A stretch of 52,374 nt of DNA from an uncultured SAR86 cluster bacterium (lineage in GTDB: Bacteria > Pseudomonadota > Gammaproteobacteria > Magnimaribacterales > D2472), in contig CACOWI010000009.1 in NCBI GenBank assembly GCA_902630885.1, positions 1 to 52,374 of the forward strand, in the 5' to 3' direction. Shown here piece after piece: positions 7,065 to 16,703 of the stretch (its first letter is position 1; every line of letters begins with the position of its first letter). The translations under genes were made by a program, and so were the position numbers. The notes under the pieces were generated by a model, which did not search any database, had not been told where the DNA came from, and worked only from the letters and a program-made list of their open reading frames with translations.

Positions 7065-9248
7065 CTACTTATCATTAATATTTCTTTTGCAGCTTGTTGT
7101 AAATTTTAATGATCTTACTTTTTGAAGAATGCTTTTAAGTTCATCTTTATTTTTTACTTCGATTTGTATCTCAAAACCTGCAAACTTTTTATCAATTGTT
7201 TTAGTATTAACAGACCCTATATTTATGCCTGATTTTGCAAATACAGAGCCCAAGTCAGATAAAACTCCAACTTTATCTTCAGTACTAACATCGATTTTTA
7301 CTTTATAAGAGTGCTCTTTTTTATTTTCTCCCCATATAGCTGGCATATATCTTGGATCTTTATTGAGGAAAGGTTTCACCTGTTTACATTTTTTATTGTG
7401 TATAACCATACCTCTTTCTGTATCGGAATGAGCAACAACATCATCTCCGTGAACAGGGAAACAACATTTTGCAAACCTTACTGTCACACTTTCAATTTTA
7501 TTATCAAGAATTAATACTGGTTTAGGTTCTTTTATTCCTTCCCTTATTTGAAGCCCAGAATAAAATCTTTCAGCAATGATGCTACCAGTTCGTTTTCCTA
7601 ATCCAAGATCGGTAAGAAGTTTGTTAAGAGAAGTAACGCCGATTGAATCTAGAATTTTTTTAAGAGAACTTCCTCTATATTCATCTAAACTAGATCCAGC
7701 TCTTTTTAGCTCAGTTTCAAGCATAACTTTGCCAGCCTTTCGTGCATCGGAAACTTTTTGTTTTCTTAAACGAGACCGAATTGCACTTCTAGCCTTACTT
7801 GTTGCCACATAATTTAACCAAGATGGATCAAGATAAGATTCTTTTTTAGATGTAATAATCTCAACAGTTTGTCCGGATTCTAGCTCTATATTAAGAGGTA
7901 CTTCACTTCTATTGACCTTACATCCGATAATTGTATCTCCCAGATCAGTATGAACCTCATAAGCGAAATCTATGGGAGTTGAACCCCTTCTTAAAGCATA
8001 TATGTCACCTTTTGGTGAGAATAAAAAGACTTCTTCAGAGCTAAGGTCTGTTTTGATTGACTTTGCAAATTCTGAGGGATCTTTAGTTTTCTTTTGAAGA
8101 TCACCTAAACCCAATAACCATCTAGATGCTCTCAACTCTGAACCTTGTTTTTTATCTTCAGTTTTATACTGCCAATGAGCCGCAATACCAAAGTTAGCAA
8201 TTTCTGCCATATTTCTTGTTTGAATTTGAACTTCAATAGGAAAAGCATTAAGTGCTAAGAGACTGGTGTGAAGAGCTTGATAACCATTACTTTTAGGAAT
8301 GGCGATATAGTCCTTAAACCTATTTTCTATTGGAGAAAAGTAATTATGAATAATACCCAAAGCTCTATAACATTCATCAATAGAATCCACTAATATTCTA
8401 AATCCATATACGTCTAATATTTCAGAGAAAGGTTTGTGTTTAGATTTAATTTTTCTGTAAATACTGTAAATGTTTTTTTCCCTTCCTTTTACTCCTACTT
8501 GCTCAATTCCATTTGATTTAAGCTTACGTTTTAGCTCTTTTCTTATTTTTGAGACTATTCTTTTTCTCCCACCACTTGATTTATTGATTGCACTCTCAAG
8601 CATGGAAGCCCTTAACGGATGAATACATCTAAATGCTAGGTCTTCTAACTCAGATCTAATTTCTTGCATGCCTATTCTTAATGCTAAGGGGCCATATAAC
8701 TCAATTGTTTCTCTAGATTTTCTTATTTGTTTTGATCTTGGTAAATGTTCAATTGTTCGCATGTTATGCAGGCGATCACAGATTTTTACAAGAATTACTC
8801 TTACATCTTTTGATATAGCTAACATCATTTTTTGAAGATTATTCGCATCTCTATCCGAACTAGTAGATATATCAAGCTTACCCAACTTGCTTACTCCATC
8901 TACTATGTTTGCAACATCACTGCCAAACAAATCAACTAAATTTTTTTTAGTAACATCACAATCTTCTAAGACATCATGCATTAGAGCAGCACATATAGAA
9001 TCTGGATCCATTCTCAAATCAAGTAATATTGTTGCAACCGCAAGAGGATGAGTAATATATTTTGAGCCATCCATTCTGTCTTGGCCATCATGAGCATAAA
9101 AAGCTAAAGTATATGCTGTCTGAATTTTCTTAATTTCGTCTTTATTGAGATATTGTTTTGAAGATTTATAAAATTTTGATGGCAACCTCAAAAGGCTCGC
9201 TTCATTAAAATTTTTTAGTAATGTGTTTGGGAGCACATGTTCGCTCAA
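7065..9248 (-). CDS. spoT: Bifunctional (p)ppGpp synthetase/hydrolase (RSH, SpoT-type)
   Basis: This 727-residue RelA/SpoT homologue sets alarmone levels. The hydrolase domain is intact, with HPLAVATILLDL and the HD-motif HDVLEDCD, so it should degrade ppGpp. The synthetase region contains the DYIAIPKSNGYQALHTSL motif, then a TGS domain (from VFLFSPKGDIYAL) and a C-terminal ACT domain (GVLSDLGSVFAKSGINIG). The start used is TTG at 9248 behind a GGGGGG stretch; no better ATG is in frame nearby. The gmk-rpoZ-spoT order is the classic gammaproteobacterial one and supports SpoT over RelA. Confidence 0.95.
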   Translation of the reverse strand: MSEHVLPNTLLKNFNEASLLRLPSKFYKSSKQYLNKDEIKKIQTAYTLAFYAHDGQDRMDGSKYITHPLAVATILLDLRMDPDSICAALMHDVLEDCDVTKKNLVDLFGSDVANIVDGVSKLGKLDISTSSDRDANNLQKMMLAISKDVRVILVKICDRLHNMRTIEHLPRSKQIRKSRETIELYGPLALRIGMQEIRSELEDLAFRCIHPLRASMLESAINKSSGGRKRIVSKIRKELKRKLKSNGIEQVGVKGREKNIYSIYRKIKSKHKPFSEILDVYGFRILVDSIDECYRALGIIHNYFSPIENRFKDYIAIPKSNGYQALHTSLLALNAFPIEVQIQTRNMAEIANFGIAAHWQYKTEDKKQGSELRASRWLLGLGDLQKKTKDPSEFAKSIKTDLSSEEVFLFSPKGDIYALRRGSTPIDFAYEVHTDLGDTIIGCKVNRSEVPLNIELESGQTVEIITSKKESYLDPSWLNYVATSKARSAIRSRLRKQKVSDARKAGKVMLETELKRAGSSLDEYRGSSLKKILDSIGVTSLNKLLTDLGLGKRTGSIIAERFYSGLQIREGIKEPKPVLILDNKIESVTVRFAKCCFPVHGDDVVAHSDTERGMVIHNKKCKQVKPFLNKDPRYMPAIWGENKKEHSYKVKIDVSTEDKVGVLSDLGSVFAKSGINIGSVNTKTIDKKFAGFEIQIEVKNKDELKSILQKVRSLKFTTSCKRNINDK

Positions 9249-9268
9249 GATAACCCCCCTATAGTCAT

Positions 9269-9538
9269 CTATCCTATGTTATCGTCTTCTTTATTGCTTG
9301 GAGCAGAGAATTCGTCTAACAAAACATCTTCCTCAAGAGTTTGTTCAAGAGTTTCTCTATCAAGAAGCCCCTCTTCTATTTCTCTTAATGCTACAAGTGT
9401 TGGCTTATCGTTATCCCACTCTACAAGGGGATCTCGACTTGTTGTTGACAACTGTCTTGCCCTTTTTGATGCCATAAGAATTAGATCAAATCTACTAGGA
9501 ATTTTTTCTAAACAATCTTCTACAGTAATTCTTGCCAT
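9269..9538 (-). CDS. rpoZ: RNA polymerase omega subunit
   Basis: Omega assists beta-prime folding and contributes to the ppGpp site. The 89-residue protein begins [20 protein letters not shown] and contains ASKRARQL and the [13 protein letters not shown] stretch, all diagnostic. An AGGAG ribosome site lies just before the ATG. The acidic tail is variable in the family. It sits between gmk and spoT, linking alarmone synthesis and its target in one operon. Confidence 0.97.
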   Translation of the reverse strand: MARITVEDCLEKIPSRFDLILMASKRARQLSTTSRDPLVEWDNDKPTLVALREIEEGLLDRETLEQTLEEDVLLDEFSAPSNKEDDNIG

Positions 9539-9581
9539 TTAATAATCTCCTGGGACGAGTATTCTAATTCCAATTACCCCA

Positions 9582-10202
9582 TTAATCCAATAAATCTTCT
9601 AATATATTTTTTATATTTGTATCATTATATTCATAATTCTTATCAAATATAATAGAAGTTATTTGATTAAAAGCTCTATTAAAATCATCATTTAAAACAA
9701 TATGATCAAAAAATTCTGCATGTTTTAATTCCTTTTTTGCATTTATCAATCTTTTATTAATTACTTCTTCAGTATCAAGACCTCTTAAAACTAATCTCTT
9801 TTTTAATTCATCTAATGATGGAGGAATGATAAAAATAGAAATGATATCTTTTATTGATTCACTTATTTGACTAAAGCCTTGAACATCGATATCCAAAACA
9901 ACACTTATATTATTTTCTAGCTTCTCTTCAACAAATGTTTTTAACGTACCGTATTGATGTCCATGAACATTAGCGCTCTCAATAAATGCTTCTTTTTCCT
10001 TTAAATCATTAAATTCTTTATCAGAAATAAAAAAATAGTCTTTGCCATGCGTCTCTCCCTCTCTCGGGGTTCTTGTGGTCGCAGAAACTGATAATTCAAT
10101 ATTCTCATTATTACTAACAATTTCTTTTATGAGAGATGACTTTCCTGCACCAGAGGGTGCAGCAAAAACAATCAACTCACCTCTTTTTAAATCATTCAAC
10201 AT
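9582..10202 (-). CDS. gmk: Guanylate kinase
   Basis: Gmk phosphorylates GMP to GDP. The P-loop FAAPSGAGKSSLIKEI, the GMP-binding SATTRTPREGETHGKDYFF and the DIDVQGF segment are clear. The 206-residue length is normal. Its start overlaps the yicC end by about 11 bases, so expression is coupled to that gene. Confidence 0.97.
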   Translation of the reverse strand: MLNDLKRGELIVFAAPSGAGKSSLIKEIVSNNENIELSVSATTRTPREGETHGKDYFFISDKEFNDLKEKEAFIESANVHGHQYGTLKTFVEEKLENNISVVLDIDVQGFSQISESIKDIISIFIIPPSLDELKKRLVLRGLDTEEVINKRLINAKKELKHAEFFDHIVLNDDFNRAFNQITSIIFDKNYEYNDTNIKNILEDLLD

Positions 10203-11040
10203 TTTGAGTTTGTTCTCTCATTTCTTCAATTAGTAACTTCATATCAAGTGCCAAATCTTTTAATTTTGAGTCATCTATTTTTACTGATAGAGTATTTGAC
10301 TCTCTAAAGAGTTCTTGAAGTATGAAGTCAATTTTTTTGCCACTTGACATTTTCTTTTTAAACTCTTCTTTAATGCTCTTGGTATGAAAAAAAATTCTGT
10401 CTAATTCCTCTGAGATATCATGCTTCAAAGCCAGCATAGCAACCTCTTGATCTAATCTTGTTTCATCAAAATCTTCTATAAGTTTTTTTATTTTATTTTT
10501 ATAATTTTTTATTTTTTTACTTAGAGTTTTTTTCTCAAGTTTTTGAATTCTTAAGGCTATAAATTCAATGCTCTTAGTTTTTTTTAATAATACGTTTTCG
10601 ATTCTTTTGCCTTCTTTTTTTCTTGAATCAACAAATGCTCTTAAAGCTTTATTAAAGCAATTTTTTATAAGTTTTCTATTAATGCTTTTGGATGTTTCAA
10701 TATTGAAAATTCCAGGGACATCTTTTATATCTGAGAAATTTAAATTAACTTTATCTTTTAAAGCTGACTCAAGAGACTTTTCAAGCATTTTGAGCAGTTC
10801 TTTGTTGATGTCATATTTTGTTTTTGATGATGAATTATCCTTTATTTTTACCTCTATTTTGCCTCTATTAATACTTTTAGATATCCCCTCTCTAATAAAA
10901 TCTTCGATATCATTGCCTAATTCACTTGATTTTATCGATAGTTCAAGGAATCTATGATTTACACTTCTAATTTCAATTGAGATATTAGATGTTTTATCAA
11001 AAGATTCAGACAAGCCGAATCCAGTCATGCTTCTAATCAT
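10192..11040 (-). CDS. yicC: YicC family endoribonuclease
   Basis: The 282-residue protein opens with MIRSMTGFG and has the RSVNHRFLEL segment, both hallmarks of YicC. The family's C-terminal DUF1732 region is seen in KIDFILQELFRESNTL and the nearby glutamate-rich helix. YicC proteins have been reported to cleave RNA in E. coli. The middle is lysine-rich and probably coiled. It leads the minus-strand unit that continues into gmk. Confidence 0.93.
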   Translation of the reverse strand: MIRSMTGFGLSESFDKTSNISIEIRSVNHRFLELSIKSSELGNDIEDFIREGISKSINRGKIEVKIKDNSSSKTKYDINKELLKMLEKSLESALKDKVNLNFSDIKDVPGIFNIETSKSINRKLIKNCFNKALRAFVDSRKKEGKRIENVLLKKTKSIEFIALRIQKLEKKTLSKKIKNYKNKIKKLIEDFDETRLDQEVAMLALKHDISEELDRIFFHTKSIKEEFKKKMSSGKKIDFILQELFRESNTLSVKIDDSKLKDLALDMKLLIEEMREQTQNVE

Positions 11041-11072
11041 TTAAATATTGTATTTTGCATAGGGATTGAGTT

Positions 11073-11747
11073 CTAGTCGTATTCATTAAAAATAAAACCA
11101 AACTTTTTTAATTTTGAGTTAGAAATATTACTTTGTTGATCATTTCTGTCTTCAGAGCAATTAAATATTTGATGTTCATCTGAATTAAACTCATTCTCTA
11201 TAAAAAATTGAATAATTTTAGCGGCATTATTTCTATGTAAGTGATTTACAAAATTTCTTTGAGATATTGATTCATATAAACCAGCAAATCTTAAAATTAT
11301 TAAATCACTGCCATAATTCATTATTTGATTTTTTTCATAATTAATTAACGCCTTACTCCTAAAATCGTCTTCCTTTAAAGGATCTGATTCTTTAAAAATA
11401 CCACTTTTATTTTTTCCATAAACTCTTGTTGATGAGATGGTAATAAATTTTTTATAAGATAATTCACTAGATAATTTAAAAACATTAGCAGATGAATAAA
11501 TGAAGCCCTTATCATATCCGTCTTCGTCAAATGAGCTTGGTTTTGGTATAAAAATTATCGAATCAAATTCAGTAATATCTAATTTTGGAATTTCACTTGA
11601 AAGCCAGTCCCACTCTTCATAATTTTCTATACCTGACCTATTATTACCTCTTGAAATTGCATGCGGCTGATATTCATCTTCATTGATTATATGACAAACT
11701 CTTTGAGCAATATCGCCAAAGCCTATAAATAGGATATTTTTTTTCAT
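11073..11747 (-). CDS. NAD(P)-binding epimerase/reductase-like protein
   Basis: The Rossmann start ILFIGFGDIAQRV (GxGxxG) and the SSTRVYGKN stretch show an extended-SDR / nucleotide-sugar-epimerase-like fold, similar to the YeeZ group. At ~224 residues it is shorter than a sugar epimerase. The catalytic YxxxK is not obvious; the nearest candidate is in ALINYEKNQI. Substrate unknown. I chose the ATG at 11747; an ATG at 11756 (three codons earlier) is equally possible and neither has a clear ribosome site. It lies after the hppA terminator and 32 bases before yicC. Confidence 0.7.
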   Translation of the reverse strand: MKKNILFIGFGDIAQRVCHIINEDEYQPHAISRGNNRSGIENYEEWDWLSSEIPKLDITEFDSIIFIPKPSSFDEDGYDKGFIYSSANVFKLSSELSYKKFITISSTRVYGKNKSGIFKESDPLKEDDFRSKALINYEKNQIMNYGSDLIILRFAGLYESISQRNFVNHLHRNNAAKIIQFFIENEFNSDEHQIFNCSEDRNDQQSNISNSKLKKFGFIFNEYD

Positions 11748-11766
11748 GCAATGCATACATTAACTC

Positions 11767-11798
11767 AAAAAAAATCCAGGGCTGCAACCCTGGATTTT
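11767..11798 (-). terminator. Rho-independent terminator after hppA
   Basis: A perfect 11-base inverted repeat (AAAATCCAGGG at 11771-11781 and its complement at 11788-11798, 6-base loop) is followed on the minus strand by a run of eight T. It lies 18 bases past the hppA stop and before the next minus-strand gene, so it should end the hppA transcript. Confidence 0.88.
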
Positions 11799-11815
11799 AA
11801 TTATAAGTTCCTTAA

Positions 11816-13798
11816 TTAAATACTTAAAAGAGGAGCAATAACCAAACTAACTATAGCCATCACATTTATAAGTATATTCATCGAAGGTCCAGAAGTATCC
11901 TTAAATGGATCTCCAACTGTGTCTCCTACTACAGTAGCAGCATGTGTGTCAGATCCCTTTCCTCCCAAGTTGCCTTTTTCAACATATTTCTTTGCATTAT
12001 CCCAAGCGCCGCCAGCATTAGCCATCATAAGTGCAAGTGATACACAACCAAGTAATCCTCCAGCCAGCATGCCTCCTAAGGCTTGAGCACCAAGACCAAA
12101 ACCAATAATAGCTGGCATTGATACTGCAATCACCCCTGGTAACATCATTTTCTTTAAGGCTGCTTCGGTGGCAATTTCAACGCATTTTTCTGAATCAGGT
12201 TCTGCAGTGCCTTCCATTAAGCCAGATATCTCTCTAAATTGTCTTCTTATTTCATTAATCATTTCAAAAGCAGCATCGCCAACAGCCGTCATTGTTATTG
12301 AAGAAACTAAAAAAGGTATACAAACTCCAATAAACATTCCAACTAAAACAATTGGCTCTGTCAGTGCCAATGAAAATTCAGGATTTGCTACCCCTACTAC
12401 AGCTGAAAAAGCTGAAATTATTGCTAAAGCAGCCAACGCTGCAGCTCCAATTGCAAAACCTTTTCCGATTGCAGCAGTAGTATTTCCTAATTCGTCAAGA
12501 GAGTCAGTAATCTCTCTAACTTCCTCACCCATACCTGACATTTCAGCTATACCGCCAGCATTGTCAGCAACCGGTCCATACGCATCTATTGCCATTGTTA
12601 TTCCAACAGTAGCAAGCATACCAACAGCAGCAATCCCTACACCATAAATGCCCGATAGTTGAGTTGAAGTAAGGATGATGCCGGCTAGGATAACAATAGG
12701 TATTACAACTGATTGCATTCCTACTGATAAACCTGAGATCATTACTGTTGCAGAACCAGTTTCTCCTGATTCAGCAATTTTCTTAACCGGGCCTCCACCT
12801 GTGTAATATTCTGTAATAAGCCCAATCAATACACCGCCAACAGCTCCAGCAATAACACACCACCATACATTCATTCCAACTCCATCAAACGAATTAATTA
12901 TGAAATAGGCCATAGCCACAAATATTACTGGCGCTAAAAGAGTTCCAGATCTCAATGCACTTGCAGGTGCTTTTGCAGACTGAAGCTTAACTATAAATAT
13001 TCCAATTATTGAAGCTATTAGGCCAGTCGCAGCTAAAGCAAGTGGAAGCATCATCATATCTTGGTTGCCAAGCGTATAAGCTATAGCTATTGATGCAATC
13101 ATAGAGCCGCAATATGACTCAAATATATCTGAACCCATTCCAGCAACATCACCAACATTATCACCAACATTATCGGCAATAACGCCTGGGTTTCTTGGAT
13201 CATCTTCAGGAATACCAGCTTCAATCTTACCAACAAGATCAGCTCCTACATCAGCACTCTTTGTAAAAATTCCTCCGCCTACTCTGGAAAAAAGCGCTAC
13301 AACAGACGCTCCCATAGCAAAGCCTTCAAGCTTATGAGGGTCAATTTCAGCTGGGATATAGAAATAATATAATCCACCTAAACCAATAAGACCCAGTGAT
13401 GCAACACATAGACCCATTATAGAACCACCATAAAAAGAAACCGATAAAGCTGCTGCTGGACCGTCTTTTTGAGCTGCAGTTGCAGTCCTAACATTTGCTT
13501 TTGTGGCTGCATACATACCAATAAAACCTGCAACAGATGAGCATATTGCTCCAACAACAATAGAAATTGCTGTGTAAGGTCCCAATGCATACCATGCTAG
13601 TAATACTATTACCGCAATAAATATGGATAAATATTTATACTCTGTTTTCATGAAAGCGAGAGCTCCAGCATGAATCTGGTCGCCTATTTTTTTTACATTA
13701 TCTTCGCCATCGGGATATTTCATGACAAGCTTGTAAACAACAAATGCCATTACCATACCCAATATGCCAAGAGCTGGTGGAATGATTAAATTATCCAT
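11816..13798 (-). CDS. hppA: Membrane-bound ion-translocating pyrophosphatase
   Basis: HppA hydrolyses pyrophosphate and pumps H+ or Na+ across the inner membrane. About 16 hydrophobic segments run through the 660 residues. Substrate-site motifs DVGADLVGK with [33 protein letters not shown] and [13 protein letters not shown] are intact. Alanine follows GNTT in [10 protein letters not shown], where potassium-independent enzymes have lysine, so this is probably the K+-dependent class; the pumped ion is not settled. I start at the ATG at 13798, preceded by AAGGGG, and not at the TTG/ATG 36 bases upstream. A terminator follows. Confidence 0.96.
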   Translation of the reverse strand: MDNLIIPPALGILGMVMAFVVYKLVMKYPDGEDNVKKIGDQIHAGALAFMKTEYKYLSIFIAVIVLLAWYALGPYTAISIVVGAICSSVAGFIGMYAATKANVRTATAAQKDGPAAALSVSFYGGSIMGLCVASLGLIGLGGLYYFYIPAEIDPHKLEGFAMGASVVALFSRVGGGIFTKSADVGADLVGKIEAGIPEDDPRNPGVIADNVGDNVGDVAGMGSDIFESYCGSMIASIAIAYTLGNQDMMMLPLALAATGLIASIIGIFIVKLQSAKAPASALRSGTLLAPVIFVAMAYFIINSFDGVGMNVWWCVIAGAVGGVLIGLITEYYTGGGPVKKIAESGETGSATVMISGLSVGMQSVVIPIVILAGIILTSTQLSGIYGVGIAAVGMLATVGITMAIDAYGPVADNAGGIAEMSGMGEEVREITDSLDELGNTTAAIGKGFAIGAAALAALAIISAFSAVVGVANPEFSLALTEPIVLVGMFIGVCIPFLVSSITMTAVGDAAFEMINEIRRQFREISGLMEGTAEPDSEKCVEIATEAALKKMMLPGVIAVSMPAIIGFGLGAQALGGMLAGGLLGCVSLALMMANAGGAWDNAKKYVEKGNLGGKGSDTHAATVVGDTVGDPFKDTSGPSMNILINVMAIVSLVIAPLLSI

Positions 13799-13863
13799 AT
13801 GAAACCCCTTAATTTTAATAAAGCATTCTAGCAAATTATTCGAAACAAAAGCGTATTTTTTCT

Positions 13864-15120
13864 CTATTTATTGAATATGTTTTTGTCTAAAAGTTCTTCT
13901 GAATTTGCAACAACGCATGCCACCGCTGCATCACCAGAAACATTTACTGATGTTCTGATCATATCGAGAATTCTATCAACCGCCAATATTAATCCTATTG
14001 CATCAAGTGGAAGCCCTAATGAGCTCAAAATAAGAGCTAATGTAATAGTTCCAGCAGATGGAACAGCAGCTGCACCAATAGAAGCCACCATTGCAAGAAG
14101 AACTATTTGAATATATTCAATCATTGATAGGTCTACACCAACAGTGCTTGCAATGAACATAGTTGCTAGTCCCTGCATAATTGCAGTGCCATCCATGTTT
14201 ATCGTGGCTCCAACAGGAATTACAAATGAAGAAACATCCTTTTTAACGCCTAACTCATCAGTTACTGTCCTAAGAGTTACTGGAATAGTTGCTGCACTTG
14301 ATGATGTTGTAAAAGCAAATAAAGCAACATTTCTCATTTTTTTAAAGAAAATAATTGGATTTAAATTAGCAAATATTTTTAGTACTAAAGAATATGTAAA
14401 AAATAAATGAAACAGTAAAACAAAAATTAGTATCAAGACGTATTGGATTAAATCTCCGAAAATATTTAACCCTTTATCCATTACATAACTACCCATCAAA
14501 CAAAAAACTCCAATAGGCGCAAAACTCATTATGATTAAAACTATCTTCATAAAAACTATATTTAATCTTTCAAAATTTTTAGAAAGATTATCAGTAAGAT
14601 TGTCAGTAAGATTTAGAGCGATGCCAAACAAAATACTTATGAAAACAATTCCCAGCATATTGTTTTCAACAAAGGCCCCAAAAATATTATTAGGAAAAAC
14701 TTTTAAAACAGTATCATATAAACTGGCTTCGCCTGAGGGTGCATTAAATGAGGTAACTTCACCCTCATATCCAGAAATGTTGAAAACCCATCCAAAAAAT
14801 ATTGCAATCACAACAGCAAAAGCGGTAGTTAATAAATAAAGCAGCACTGTTTTTGAAGCTATTGATCCAAGCTTAACCATATTCGATAAAGAAGAAATGC
14901 CAGAAACTAGAGAAAAGAAAACCAGAGGAACTACTATTAACAAGAGGAGGTTCTTGAAAATTTGTCCGCCTAAGTTAAAAAGATATTTCTCTATGCCTAG
15001 AAAAACCGATTGTGAAATTGAGTCTTGAAAATAAAAGAAAATAGAAGCTAAAAGTACACCTGAGAACATACCCACCAAAACATTTCTAGTAAGATTTTTT
15101 GGAGGATCTAATTGACTCAT
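13864..15120 (-). CDS. Dicarboxylate/amino acid:cation symporter (DAACS, GltP/DctA-like)
   Basis: This 418-residue protein has the transporter fold of Na+- or H+-coupled glutamate/C4-dicarboxylate carriers. The serine-rich re-entrant loop [14 protein letters not shown], the TM7 motif [14 protein letters not shown] and the HP2 region [17 protein letters not shown] are all present, followed by the [18 protein letters not shown] motif that holds the substrate and ion ligands. A short tandem repeat (LTDNLTDN) sits in a loop. Which substrate it carries cannot be read with confidence. Its ATG overlaps the rubredoxin stop (ATGA). Confidence 0.92.
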   Translation of the reverse strand: MSQLDPPKNLTRNVLVGMFSGVLLASIFFYFQDSISQSVFLGIEKYLFNLGGQIFKNLLLLIVVPLVFFSLVSGISSLSNMVKLGSIASKTVLLYLLTTAFAVVIAIFFGWVFNISGYEGEVTSFNAPSGEASLYDTVLKVFPNNIFGAFVENNMLGIVFISILFGIALNLTDNLTDNLSKNFERLNIVFMKIVLIIMSFAPIGVFCLMGSYVMDKGLNIFGDLIQYVLILIFVLLFHLFFTYSLVLKIFANLNPIIFFKKMRNVALFAFTTSSSAATIPVTLRTVTDELGVKKDVSSFVIPVGATINMDGTAIMQGLATMFIASTVGVDLSMIEYIQIVLLAMVASIGAAAVPSAGTITLALILSSLGLPLDAIGLILAVDRILDMIRTSVNVSGDAAVACVVANSEELLDKNIFNK

Positions 15121-15290
15121 GTTATCTCTATCATATCAAAGTCTTCTTTTCCGACACCGCACTCAGGACATAACCAATCCTCGGGAACATCTTCCCATGC
15201 AGTTCCAGGCTCTATTCCATCATCAGGCCAACCTAATTCTTCGTCATATATTAGTCCGCAGACAATACATTCCCATTTTTTAAATTTCAT
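15117..15290 (-). CDS. Rubredoxin (57 residues)
   Basis: Translation on the minus strand from the ATG at 15290 gives a classic rubredoxin. Two iron-binding CxxC pairs are present, CIVCG (Cys8, Cys11) and CPECG (Cys41, Cys44), with the conserved YDE, GWPDDGI and FEDVPEDW-like (WEDVPEDWLCP) elements between them. It is a one-iron electron carrier. The usual partner (alkane hydroxylase or rubredoxin reductase) is not nearby. Its stop overlaps the start of the symporter gene by 4 bases, suggesting cotranscription. No strong ribosome site is visible. Confidence 0.95.
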   Translation of the reverse strand: MKFKKWECIVCGLIYDEELGWPDDGIEPGTAWEDVPEDWLCPECGVGKEDFDMIEIT

Positions 15291-15360
15291 AAAGTGCTAA
15301 AAATTAAGTTATTTCGTTTATAACAAGGAGGCTATAATATCAGATTTAACCATTAAATTA

Positions 15361-15852
15361 ATGAAGCTAAAGCAAAAATCTTCTTGGATAAATTATAAAG
15401 AAATGGCAGAACAGGTCTCTGATGAGATTATAAAGTCTTGGCTGACCGAAAATGGGCCAATAACTAAACGAATTTCAGCTAAGGAAGATTTTGAGTTGAA
15501 TCTTATTCGTGACGAAATTGATGAAGTCGATGAAGCAGATAAAAAATATTTAGGTGATGATATTGGAGAGATTAAAGTAAGAGAAGTTATTCTGTTTGGT
15601 AATAAAGTTCCAAAAGTTTACGCGAAGTCTTTAATACCAGTTAAAACAATTGAAAAAGGGTTTTCAAAACTAGGAAGTCTTGAAACAAAACCTCTAGGTG
15701 ACATATTATTCGAAAAGGATATCTTCGATAAAATTGATGTCATTTACTCTACTTTTTCCAGTGAAATGAATGTATTTTGGGGAAGAAAAACAAAATACTT
15801 AGTTAAAGATCTTCCCTTTTCAGTAATGGAAATTTTTTTAATAGATCAATGA
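15361..15852 (+). CDS. ubiC: Chorismate lyase (UbiC-like)
   Basis: UbiC removes pyruvate from chorismate to give 4-hydroxybenzoate, the ring precursor of ubiquinone. The 163-residue protein shows the family's SWLTENGPITKRI, VREVILFG and SLETKPLGDILF segments, with the arginine of VREV expected in the active site. It is a divergent member, and assignment leans on its 4-base overlap (ATGA) with ubiA, the next enzyme. A TATAAT at 15333-15338 could serve as its -10 box. Confidence 0.85.
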   Translation: MKLKQKSSWINYKEMAEQVSDEIIKSWLTENGPITKRISAKEDFELNLIRDEIDEVDEADKKYLGDDIGEIKVREVILFGNKVPKVYAKSLIPVKTIEKGFSKLGSLETKPLGDILFEKDIFDKIDVIYSTFSSEMNVFWGRKTKYLVKDLPFSVMEIFLIDQ

Positions 15853-16703
15853 TAGATAAAATTCGTTCTTTTATAGAGCTTGCAAGACTAGATAAACCTA
15901 TTGGGATCTATCTCCTATTATGGCCATCATTATTAGGTTATGTTTTGGCAGGAATAAATTCAGAGCTTAAGTTAAAAAACTTTTTGATTGTAGTCATTGG
16001 CTCAATCATAGTTAGGTCCTGTGGTTGCGTTATTAATGATATCAGTGATTATAAAATTGATAAGCTTGTCAAAAGAACTTTGAATAGACCTCTTGCGTTG
16101 GGTTCAATCTCCCTAATCGAAGCATGGTTATTTTTCCTTTTACTGGCTATATCATCGCTTATGCTTCTCTTTCAAACAAACCCTCTGACAATAAAAATAG
16201 CAATATTTTTTGCTTTTTTAATAATGTTATACCCGCTTACAAAAAGATTCTTTGTTGCCCCGCAGTTCATTCTTGGAATCACATTTGGATCTGGTTCAAT
16301 CATTGCGTATACACTAGAGTCTAATATTTTTACAATGTCACTTGCGATTTTATATTCTGGAATAATCGCTTGGATAATAAGCTTCGATACTTATTACGCT
16401 TTAGAAGATAAAGATGATGACGAACGCATAGGAGTAAATTCTACAGCAATTTTATGGGGAAATAATTCAATAATATATTCAAAAATACTCCACATATTTT
16501 TTTATGTATGTCTTTTAACCATTGGAATCATAAATAGTTTTTCAAACCTTTTTTACATATTTTTTTTCTTGCTGGTATATCTTTTTATTCATCAGGCAAA
16601 AATAATTAAGAAAAAGAAATATATTGAAGCATTCAAAATAAACAATTGGATAGGTATTGTTGCCCTTGTTAGTTTCGTGTTCGAAATTATTTACTTAAGT
16701 TAA
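15849..16703 (+). CDS. ubiA: 4-hydroxybenzoate polyprenyltransferase
   Basis: UbiA attaches the isoprenoid chain to 4-hydroxybenzoate in the inner membrane. The first aspartate-rich motif is NDISDYKIDKLVKRT and the second is YALEDKDDDERIGV; both bind Mg-diphosphate. The DKPIGIYLLLWPSLLGY opening is typical, and eight or so hydrophobic helices follow. Length 284 residues is normal. The ubiC-ubiA overlap confirms the quinone role. Confidence 0.96.
   Translation: MIDKIRSFIELARLDKPIGIYLLLWPSLLGYVLAGINSELKLKNFLIVVIGSIIVRSCGCVINDISDYKIDKLVKRTLNRPLALGSISLIEAWLFFLLLAISSLMLLFQTNPLTIKIAIFFAFLIMLYPLTKRFFVAPQFILGITFGSGSIIAYTLESNIFTMSLAILYSGIIAWIISFDTYYALEDKDDDERIGVNSTAILWGNNSIIYSKILHIFFYVCLLTIGIINSFSNLFYIFFFLLVYLFIHQAKIIKKKKYIEAFKINNWIGIVALVSFVFEIIYLS

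Noticed and set aside
12168-12647. A 159-codon plus-strand ORF
   Set aside because: It is antisense to hppA and is rich in Ala/Ile/Pro/Thr as expected from the complement of membrane-helix codons.
14581-14612. A tandem repeat within the symporter gene as a mobile or regulatory repeat
   Set aside because: Two copies of a 12-base unit in frame encode LTDNLTDN in a loop; this is a small coding duplication.
15112-15300. A 62-codon plus-strand ORF
   Set aside because: It is the antisense shadow of the rubredoxin gene, whose CxxC motifs on the minus strand are decisive.
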